A stretch of DNA of 64,000 nucleotides, taken from Fragum whitleyi (lineage: Eukaryota > Mollusca > Bivalvia > Cardiida > Cardiidae). The notes beneath the pieces are model-generated. The model saw only the letters and a list, made by a program, of their open reading frames with translations. It had not been told where the DNA came from and ran no database searches. Positions 56,862-64,000 of this stretch are shown here, piece by piece. The stretch is from contig OX411554.1 of assembly GCA_948146395.1 (NCBI GenBank), positions 37,921,730 to 37,985,729 of the forward strand, written 5' to 3'. Position numbers and translations under genes: made by a program. The first letter of the stretch is position 1; every line of letters starts with the position of its first letter.

Positions 56862-58118
56862 GAGGACCAAGATGGTCCTAGATCGCTCACCTGAGTCTCT
56901 TTGACCCCTGGGACATCACATTAATTAGATAGGCAGATGTCAAAAAGAAGATAATTGCCTAAGATCACTACCATGGAACATTTTCAGCAAAGAGCAAGAC
57001 AGATATGCCTTTTTGCTCTTTGATTCTATGTAAAAAGGGATGCAATCGGGTGGACCCAGGGTCTTGATATGAACAAACTTGGAAAAGGTCCATAAGATTA
57101 TGCTACATACTAAATATGAAAGCTGTCTGCCTACTGGTTTCAAAAAAGAAGATTTTTGAAGGTTTTCATTTTTTTACCCTTCATGCTCATAAGAGATAAA
57201 GGGATGCACCCGTGCAAAGCCCAAATATGACCCAAGGGTCTTGATATGAACAAACTTGGTAGGGGCCCACTAGATGATACTACATACCAAAAATGAAAGC
57301 AGTGTGCCCTCTGGTTTCGATAAAAGAAGATTTTAAAAGATTTTCGCTCTTTGATTCTATGTAAAAAGGGTTGCGCCCGGGTGGAGCCCAAATATGATCC
57401 TAGGGTCTTGATATGACCAAACTTGGTAGAGGTCTACTAGATGATGCCACATACCAAATATGAAAGCTGTCTGCCTTCTGGTTTCATAGAAGAAGATTTT
57501 TGAAGATTTTCATTTTTTTACCCTTTGTGCTCATAAGAGATAAAGGGGTGCACCCTTGCAAAGCCCAAATATGACCCAAGGGTCTTGATATGAACAAACT
57601 TGGTAGAGGCCCACTAGGTGATGCTACATACCAAATATGAAAGCTGTCTGCCATCTGGTTTCAGAGAAGAAGATTTTTAAAGATTTTCGCTCTTTGATTC
57701 TATGTAAAAAGGGTTGGGCTCGGGCAAAGCCCAAATATGACCCTAGGGTCTTGATATGAACAAACTTGGTAGAGGTCCACTAGATGATGCTACAAGCCAA
57801 ATATGAAAGCTGTCTGCCTTCTGGTTTCAGAGAAGAAGATTTTTAAAGATTTTCATATTTTCACCCTTTTTGTTAAGGGTAAAGGGAAAGTTAAGGGTGG
57901 ATTTCATTTATTTGAACAACTTTGGTAGAGCTTGACCCAAGGAACATCCCTGCCAAGTTTCATCAAGATTGGCCCACTGGTTTAGGAGGAGAAGATGTTT
58001 AAAGAAATTGTGGACGACGCACGACGGACGACGCACGACGCACGACTGACGACGGACGACGGACATTCTACGATCACAAAAGCTCACCTTGAGCACTTCG
58101 TGCTCAGGTGAGCTAAAA
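56862..58118 (-). mobile_element. HINE-like family J, long copy
   Basis: AACAAGAGGACCAAGATGGT with TCACCTGAGTC at the left; about five core units (GGGTCTTGATATGAACAAAC, ATGAAAGCTGTCTGCCTTCT, ~160-175 bp); GACGACGGACGACGCACGAC microsatellite at ~58012-58062; right hairpin AGCTCACCTTGAGCACTTCG ... GTGAGCT. Lies in the ferrochelatase intron. Frames here are shadows. Confidence 0.7.
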
Positions 58119-58265
58119 ATAATTGAAAAGAAAATTTTCTTGGTATAAACATTGAAATTACAAAGGCTGAAGTTGATAGAAAATGACAAAATACATAATT
58201 TTAGGTATGAAAATAGAGTTAAAGAGAATTCAATAATTAAAATAATCAACTGGCAATGTCTGATA

Positions 58266-58805
58266 TGAACAAGATGTGTTTGTGAAACACGAATGCCCCC
58301 GTAACAGCATTTTTTTCAAAGTTTGACCTTGAGAAATGACCTTGACCTTGTCACATGACCATGACTTTGGTACCAGCAGATGCGGATCATTGAGATCTAT
58401 CATCATGCCAAATATGAGCCTTGTATCTTGAATAGGCTTGAAGATATTGGCAATGTTAAGTTTTTTGGTTAACTTTTTGAGTTATTTGACCTTGAGAAAT
58501 GACCTTGACCTTGGCAACTGACCTTGACTTTGGTACCAGCAGATGCGGATCATTGAGATCTATCATCATGCCAAATATGAGCCTTGTATCTTGAATAGGC
58601 TTGAAGATATTGGCAATGTTAAGTTTTTTGGTTAACTTTTTGAGTTATTTGACCTTGAGAAATGACCTTGACCTTGTCACATGACCTTGTCTTTGGTATC
58701 AGCAGATGCGGATCATTGAGATCTATCATCATGCCAAATATGAACTTTGTATCTGGAATAGGCTTGAAGATATTGGCAATGTTAAGTTTTTTGGTTAACT
58801 TTTGC

Positions 58806-58837
<32 letters not shown>

Positions 58838-58908
58838 GGACAGACAGACGGACAGACGGACAACGGTAAAACAATATGCCCCCGATCTTTCGATACGGGG
58901 GCATAAAA
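58266..58908 (-). mobile_element. HINE-like family A with three core units
   Basis: Same layout as 55983-56598. The microsatellite is ACAG-rich (58805-58860) and the hairpin is ATGCCCCCGATCTTTCGATA with CGGGGGCAT. Two of these copies sit in one ferrochelatase intron, ~1.7 kb apart and in the same orientation. Confidence 0.72.
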
Positions 58909-59049
58909 ATATTTCACTGCAATATGTTATTTGGCTGTTAAAAAAATTAGTCCTACTGACTCGTTTTTATCATCTAAAAACGAATTCTGATGAAATATTT
59001 TTCATATCAGACATAACAAGCTGATTAGCCTCTATTTATTCATGATTAC

Positions 59050-59214
59050 CTCTTCTCCGAGTTCCTTGGCATACTCCAAATCCATTTCAAACAATGTTTC
59101 TATATGATCACTTGTAAATGCTATAGGCACCATTAATATATGCTTCTTGCCTCGCTGTGCTAAACCCTTTATAGCATCATCTGTCTGTGGGGCCAACCAC
59201 GGCAAGGGGCCTAC
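59050..59214 (-). CDS. FECH: Ferrochelatase, catalytic exon
   Basis: A 165-base exon, phase 0 at both ends, encoding 55 residues starting [20 protein letters not shown]. It contains [20 protein letters not shown], the ferrochelatase signature. The acidic and His residues here (SDHIETLFE) correspond to human His341, Glu343 and Glu347 on the metal and proton path. GTAATC donor follows and an AATAG acceptor precedes it. A family J element starts ~24 bases upstream of the acceptor, leaving a weak pyrimidine tract. Confidence 0.97.
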
Positions 59215-59237
59215 CTATTAACATAGTTTAAAACTAG

Positions 59238-59677
59238 CTAAACAAGAGGACCATAATGGTCACTAACCTGAGTCTCTTTGACCCCTGGGACATCACATCA
59301 ATTAAAAAGGCAGATGTCAAGAAGGAGATAATTTCTACATAAGATAAATACCATGAAATGGTTTTCAGGAAAGAGTAACTAGAAAGCCATGAATGGCTTG
59401 AGTCGCTCAACAGGCTATAATTCTTGTAATAGAAAATCAAAGTTTTGACTAGATTTTCAGATATTTTGAGTTCTACTGATGTTGAAAATAATTTTCAAAG
59501 TGTCCATTATATAACATATAGAGGAATAACCTCCACCCATTAAAGACATATTTTCCAAATTAATGACAATACTTTTTGGCTGCAAGATAATGGACCACCC
59601 AAGGATCAAACCAATGAAGTTTGATTGATATCCATCTGTTACATTCTGAGTAAATGATTTTCAAAGCTTACACTATC
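59238..59677. mobile_element. Joined family J and family D fragments
   Basis: 59238-59370 is the J left end (AAACAAGAGGACCATAATGG, TTTGACCCCTGGGACATCAC). From ~59375 it switches to family D in reverse (CTAGAAAGCCATGAATGGCT, CTATATGTTATATAA-type units reversed, GTTTGATTGATATCCATCTG). The D part is a truncated copy. Confidence 0.5.
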
Positions 59678-60055
59678 ACTTTCCTGTTTTACAAAATTTT
59701 GGACCTGTCCAAATTCAAAGGTTTTGCAAACTAAAATTTAAAGTGGGTTTAATTTGAAGAAAAAGGGCACCACCTACAGGTGCCTACGCTCGGCTGTCGA
59801 GTGCTGGATGGTGGGAAAAAATCTAAGTCGAAAAAGGGGCATAATTTGCAGAAAAATGCATCTAGAGTTATCCCCCTTGATGGTGAACATGTGTGCCAAG
59901 TTTCAAGTGAAAGCCTTCAGTAGAACCAGAGATATAACAAAATGTCAAAGTGAGGCTATAGTAATACCTTGGGTTTTCTCCGAAAACAGCCGAGCTAATA
60001 ACCATTCAGTAGGGTAGAAAATAGTGTGAAAAAAAAAGAAATTGCTTGTTAGAAG
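59678..60055. mobile_element. P1 MITE interrupted by family K
   Basis: CACTTTCCTGTTTTACAAAA runs to GTTTAATTTGAA; family K (GGGCACCACCTACAGGTGCC to ACAGCCGAGCTAA) fills ~59759-59997; then TAACCATTCAGTAGGGTAGA resumes P1 up to the inner hairpin. The P1 right end is missing. Short frames here are shadows. Confidence 0.65.
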
Positions 60056-60289
60056 CTAAAATCGGATAATCCTAGGAACCCCCCTTATATGAACATAGGG
60101 GCTAGGAAATTTGAAAAATGTTCTGGCATCAAATGTTACGAAAATACCCATTTAGAACCACTTGTATTGCTGATAAACAATTAGATTTTTTTTACCCCTT
60201 CGAATATCTCCAAATTTGTTTTTGTTGATTTTAAATGCATTTTCACACATAAAAACATCTTATGATCTATAGCTGTGTGTAAAATGGGA

Positions 60290-60470
60290 TACACCTGGGT
60301 GGAGCTCAAAGACCGCAGGGGTTTGATATGAATATCCTTGATAAAGGTCCACTAGATTATGCAACCTACAAAATATGATGGCTTCCGGCCTTCTGGTTTC
60401 ATAGAAGAATATTTCTTTAAAGATTTAGTAGTTTGCTTCTATGCAATTTGTGCTCAGGTGAGCTAAAAAG
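60290..60470. mobile_element. Family J core and end fragment
   Basis: CACCTGGGTGGAGCTCAAAG, TTTGATATGAATATCCTTGA, GGTCCACTAGATTATGCAAC and the end GTGCTCAGGTGAGCTAAAAA. No microsatellite remains. Confidence 0.5.
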
Positions 60471-60584
60471 GATAACCAGATGTTGTAGGCTAAAATGAAA
60501 CTGAACAATGGGTTACTTGGTCTTAGTACTACCCACTGCTGAATTAGGATTATTTCCCACTCAGGATCTCAGGATGACCATTGC

Positions 60585-60778
60585 AGTGATCTGCCAAGGT
60601 TTTGTAAGAAAGGGGATAATTGTCCCCCTGGTCAGAAAAAGGAGGAGACATTTTACAACATTTGTGGGTAAAACTTACAATCTAGCCACCAGCGTTATAG
60701 AACAAAATGCCCCTGTGGTCTGAAAAAACTGAGGTCATCTGTATTTTTTGGGGGGAACAAAGGTGACAAAACGCAGCC
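60585..60778 (+). repeat. Repeat shared with 7675-7880
   Basis: GTGATCTGCCAAGGTTTTGT, GGGGATAATTGTCCCCCTGG and TGACAAAACGCAGCC occur in the same order as in the earlier copy. Confidence 0.5.
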
Positions 60779-61014
60779 TAGGGATATTCACTTCGATAGG
60801 TAACAGCAAACATTTTTCGGTTAAGTTTTACCAAAGTTACAAATCGACAAATGTCAAACAACATTCAATTATGGGACTTATAACAAGACAGCAGAGTGAA
60901 AGTTTAAGAAGTCCAATCAAAAGAATATTGTAGGTGACTGTATTGGGTATTAAAATAAAATAGCACTAAGTTTGTTCCTTTAATTTGGCTTTTACGCTAC
61001 TTTTAACAGATTTT

Positions 61015-61130
61015 CAGTCATATTATGTTCACTTGAGAACCTAACAAAGGATTCCTGGTATTTCTTGCCGCAGTTCTACCATTACGTCCTTTCCTAGCCT
61101 CAGGCTGATATCTCACTTAGGTTTACAATA
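61015..61130 (-). repeat. S3 SINE-like repeat, minus strand
   Basis: Reverse of S3: CATTACGTCCTTTCCTAGCC, CTGATATCTCACTTAGGTTT and TATTTCTTGCCGCAGTTCTA. Lies in a ferrochelatase intron. Confidence 0.5.
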
Positions 61131-61305
61131 AAACCTATGAGACAGACATCATGTCTATGAATTATAAATCAGTGTGAACCAGTCAATTTTACTTGTAAGT
61201 GATTATATATTACCCAGTTTACCTTAAGAGTCTCATAGTCAATGGATTCAAAAAAGACTTTTGACAACATCAAACCTTGTTTCGATGAGCCCAGTCAATA
61301 TTTAC

Positions 61306-61397
61306 CTTTGATTGCCATGTTAGTCTGTAAGGGTTGCTGTTCCCTAGCCCCTCCATAACAGCTAATACTGTGGCCCCTACTTCTGTACTATAGGGGT
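61306..61397 (-). pseudogene. FECH: Duplicate of a ferrochelatase exon, no acceptor
   Basis: Repeats the 3' ~92 bases of exon 61420-61527 at a 114-base offset, including a donor (GTAAAT). It could encode [20 protein letters not shown] and [11 protein letters not shown], identical to the real exon; the four base differences in this part are all synonymous. Only 17 bases separate it from the end of the real exon and no usable acceptor is present. Reading on from the real exon gives VSFI then TAA. It is probably not spliced in. Confidence 0.85.
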
Positions 61398-61419
61398 CAC
61401 ATCTTTATATAAAACTTAC

Positions 61420-61527
61420 CTTTGATTGCCATGTAAGTCTGTAAGGGTTACTGTTCCCTAGCCCCTCCATAACAGCTAATACTGTGGCCCCTACTTCTGT
61501 ACTGTAGGGATCACCTCTGTTTTGGCT
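61420..61527 (-). CDS. FECH: Ferrochelatase exon with NRGDPY motif
   Basis: A 108-base, phase-0 exon of 36 residues beginning [20 protein letters not shown] and ending PYRLTWQSK. The human counterpart has VVNRGDPYPQEVGATVQKVM and PYRLVWQSK. The GDPY, EVGATV and YRL-WQSK residues are the conserved core of the family between the catalytic His segment and the VGPxPW segment. TTGTTTCAG precedes it and GTAAGT follows. A tandem partial copy directly follows. Confidence 0.96.
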
Positions 61528-61797
61528 CTGAAACAAGAGAGAAATTTACCTTCATTTATCAGACTTTAGGGGTGGGGGTGTTAAGCTAGGTTTAAAAGCA
61601 CTCAAACAATCATTCATTACTATGACAGGGAAGTTTTTTTCCTTTTGCGCTTGGAATCACAGGTTAATGGATTTAGATCCTAATAGCATTCCCCAGGCCA
61701 TACCTTTATGACATCTGGCACAGCTTTGACTCACATTTGTGCCCTCCAACAGATTAAAGAGATGAATAGATTATTTGTTAATTTCATTGAGGTATGC

Positions 61798-63131
61798 TGA
61801 GTTTCCATTTACGACGTAAAAGTATCTGTATACGCATGAAAATCAGCTCGGACGCAAAATTTGAATACTCGTCGCGTCCATTGGACGCAAAATAAAATGA
61901 GTGGCATAAACAATGTATTTTCATAAATCTTACACAGAAACGCCAGGTAACTAGCGAAAACAATCCAAAAAATGTTTCAAAATACGACAGATTTGAAGCA
62001 AGGTCACCGGTTTTCCAAAGTTAGTATAAATAGATTTCGCTAACGTGTAACTGATGAGTTGCGATTGTTAGAATTCCCGCTTTTTCGTCATGTACATGAA
62101 CTGTCTAAAATATTGTTTTGTGGGCAATTTGATAGTCGGAAACCAACTGTTACTTTCCTTTTGTAAATAATAATGGCTTCTCCAGCCAAGAAAAAGAAAC
62201 ACTCGCGGTCTTTTCAAGACTAGTGGCTTGCCGATCTGGCGTTCAAAGACTGGCTGATAAAAGACGAGTCAGATACGTCTGCTGTTCAAATGAAATGCAG
62301 TATTTGTTGTGAAACTTAGCAGAAGAACATTTTACCACGGGCCGCACTGATTTTCAGGTATCAAGCAGACGACAATTTTCATTTGACGTATCACAGCGTT
62401 AGTATAGCGTCGAAAGGTTTTCCTTTGCTTGTAAGAGCTGCCGTAAATATATTTCCCTTTTGAAAATAATGTTATGAAGCTTTTCTTTATGTCAAATTGA
62501 CTTCAAAGTAGATATTTGTTGTTTGTTTGTTTGTTTACCAATTACCAGAAGGCTAAATTTTAGACTTGTCATAAATCGAAGTTTATGAAGACCACAATTT
62601 CAAATGCCTGAGAATTTCACATTTTCTTGGCCTTCTGGAGGAGAAAATTGGTGAAAATAAAGAAATCGCTTGTCACAAAAAATTTCTTTATTTTGCACAA
62701 TGTTTTTTTTCTAACTCTTTTATCTTGAACCTTAGGGGAATATAGGCAGCCTGTGCAACTTACAGCCTTCGTGGCTTACTCATACCAGTTCTCACACCTC
62801 TCTTGAAACAGATGTGAGAGGGATGAATTGTGTGCTTAATTAATCTTATCCCAAATCAGACCTTGTTTTGATGCCCCCATCATAGAAAAGGCTTGGGAAA
62901 ACATCTAGGCAAAAGAAGAAAATGATGATAATCAGTATTTTCTCCTTTTGACTCAATATTTTCTGGTCTTTATTTTGCTATATTTGAAGCCCGTTCAAGC
63001 ACAAGAATTAATTTGAAGATGATTTGTGGAAAACAAAATTGGACAAAACTGAAAGTGGTAGGGACTCAACTTTTTTCATGGCACTGGGTCCCAGGGACTC
63101 AATATTTTTTCATGTAAATGGAAACACTGGG
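61798..63131. mobile_element. hAT-like element, degraded, inside an M7 copy
   Basis: The ends GAGTTTCCATTTACGACGTA and, inverted, CAGTGTTTCCATTTACATGA form terminal inverted repeats of hAT style. GGTATG lies at both edges (GAGGTATG left, GGTATGAA right), consistent with a worn 8-base target duplication. M7 sequence (TTTCATTGAGGTATG; TATGAAACTAAAAACCTAAT) flanks it. About 1.33 kb, so mostly deleted relative to autonomous hAT elements. Confidence 0.6.
62173..62330 (+). pseudogene. Zinc-finger-like transposase or ZNF862-type relic
   Basis: From ATG at 62173 the frame reads MASPAKKKKHSRSFQD, a TAG stop, WLADLAFKDWLIKD, then QMKCSICCET and another TAG. A basic start, an FQDxWL block, a W-L-x-x-D stretch and a CxxC pair resemble the N-terminal region of hAT-related BED/TTF-finger proteins such as ZNF862-like ones. 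Two in-frame stops show decay. It lies inside the hAT-like element. Confidence 0.5.
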
Positions 63132-63437
63132 TATGAAACTAAAAACCTAATCACACTGTATAAATACGTGAAGCAGATTCATGCATGAGTGTGATTAGGT
63201 AATAAATTTCATACCTTCATGAAATGAACAAATTATCTCTTCATTTGTTATAATTTAATACCAGGAAACAAAAAAATGAAGATTTGTAAACAATGAAAAA
63301 GTTTTCTAATGGGACTACTTTTTGCACATTTTTTTTGTTGATTATGTTCTTTCAATTGAAAATGATAATCTTTGATTAATCAATGATTTGAAACCGATAT
63401 TGTGCACAAACACAGTGTCAGTGAACAAAATACTCAC

Positions 63438-63536
63438 CCTGAGAGGAAGAGAATGTGCTGAGAACAAAATAACCACTTCATCTCTCACTTCTTCGGGAAA
63501 TTTCTGCAATTCTTCCTTGATATGTTGTACATGAGT
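63438..63536 (-). CDS. FECH: Ferrochelatase exon with active-site His
   Basis: A 99-base, phase-0 exon encoding THVQHIKEELQKFPEEVRDE and VVILFSAHSLPLR. SAHSLP holds the invariant His (human His263) that works in metal insertion. TATTTAG precedes the exon and GTGAGT follows. It joins the next exon as [13 protein letters not shown], the same length as human SLPMSVVNRGDPY. This is the most N-terminal exon of the gene in this window; earlier exons lie to the right, beyond the edge. Confidence 0.96.
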
Positions 63537-63717
63537 CTAAATATGGAAAAAAGAATTATTGACAAAAGAGGTTTTGTACCTCTATTACATTCAATTCTGT
63601 AAAAAATATAATCTTATAAGAGTATGTACAATACCAAGAGGGACCTATCAAATTTTTATTCACCCAAATGACAGAGGTCAATGTTAGGTCAATATAACCA
63701 AACTATACATAATATAC

Positions 63718-63850
63718 AGTAAACAACATTGTGAAATTGACAGGATGATTGATTTTGGAATGTTCTTGAAATGAAAATGAATGTGGAGCGAGTTTTGAAT
63801 AAAATTAAAGGGAGGTAATCCAATATTGTTTATTTTGTTATAGACAAACA
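63718..63850 (+). mobile_element. M12 MITE, left half
   Basis: ACAGTAAACAACATTGTGAA, AAATTGACAGGATGATTGAT and GAGGTAATCCAATATTGTTT match the left half of 39883-40308. It stops at the truncated ferrochelatase exon copy. Confidence 0.6.
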
Positions 63851-63851
63851 A

Positions 63852-63935
63852 ATGTGCTGAGAACAAAATAACCACTTCATTCCTCACTTCTTCAGGGAAT
63901 TTCTGCAATCCTTCCTTGATATGTTGTACATGAGT
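63852..63935 (-). pseudogene. FECH: Truncated copy of the active-site ferrochelatase exon
   Basis: Encodes THVQHIKEGLQKFPEEVRNE and VVILFSAH, 28 of the 33 residues of exon 63438-63536, with E-to-G and D-to-N changes plus three synonymous ones. The acceptor and upstream intron sequence (TCTAAATATGGAAA) are also duplicated. After SAH the sequence becomes M12 MITE, so SLPLR and the donor are lost. Confidence 0.85.
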
Positions 63936-64000
63936 CTAAATATGGAAAGAGAATCATAGAGAAAAGATGTTTTGTACTCCTACAAGCATTTCCTAAACCT

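Noticed and set aside
19598..58860. CRISPR-like arrays (regular repeats)
   Set aside because: The ~156-175 bp tandem units and CCGT/ACAG runs are eukaryotic element cores and microsatellites; there are no 25-40 bp repeats with unique spacers.

Overview
Eukaryotic, AT-rich, intron- and repeat-dense DNA with short exons, GT-AG introns and tRNA-derived SINE-like repeats. Its dispersed elements join a CCGT/CTGT-type microsatellite to ~156-bp core repeats, which recalls the pearl/CvE elements described from bivalve molluscs, so a bivalve is the best guess. Species is not assignable by eye. Almost all short open frames in the window are chance frames inside repeats.

Two genes are supported. (1) On the plus strand, three exons (33165-33251, 39395-39566, 40451-40654) encode the C-terminal part of an SH2-domain protein, nearest by eye to the tensin-type SH2. 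Its 5' exons were not found. (2) On the minus strand, five exons (63438-63536, 61420-61527, 59050-59214, 54790-54846, 53036-53236) encode the C-terminal ~209 residues of ferrochelatase, the last enzyme of haem synthesis, with its catalytic His and Glu and a CxxCx4C cluster motif. The N-terminal half lies beyond the right edge. Two of these exons have nearby partial duplicates: 61306-61397 is a tandem copy without its own intron, and 63852-63935 is cut short by a MITE.

The rest is a layered transposon landscape. I use local family labels. P1 and P2 are piggyBac-like MITEs (TTAA flanks, CCCTT ends). H1 is a ~72-bp near-perfect hairpin MITE. H2 and H3M are other palindromic MITEs. M6-M10 and M12 are further inverted-repeat or dispersed elements. 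S1-S3 are SINE-like. Families A-G, J and K are pearl/HINE-like: one end is a short GC hairpin followed by a CCGT/CTGT-type microsatellite, then core repeats, then an end in CTTGTT. Families C, E, F and G share essentially the same core repeat but have different ends. A degraded hAT-like element with a zinc-finger-like pseudogene lies inside a ferrochelatase intron.

Layout: 1-10 kb MITEs, SINEs and a TTCNNGAA array; 10-12.3 kb a composite HINE-like element and nested MITEs; 12.3-19 kb mostly unassigned AT-rich DNA with MITEs and SINEs; 19.5-27.2 kb large HINE-like elements; 27.8-33 kb SINE and MITEs; 33-41 kb SH2 gene; 41-52.9 kb repeats including a three-level nest at 46.9-48.9 kb; 53-64 kb ferrochelatase with repeat-filled introns. 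All family assignments rest on reading the sequence; no alignment or database search was run.
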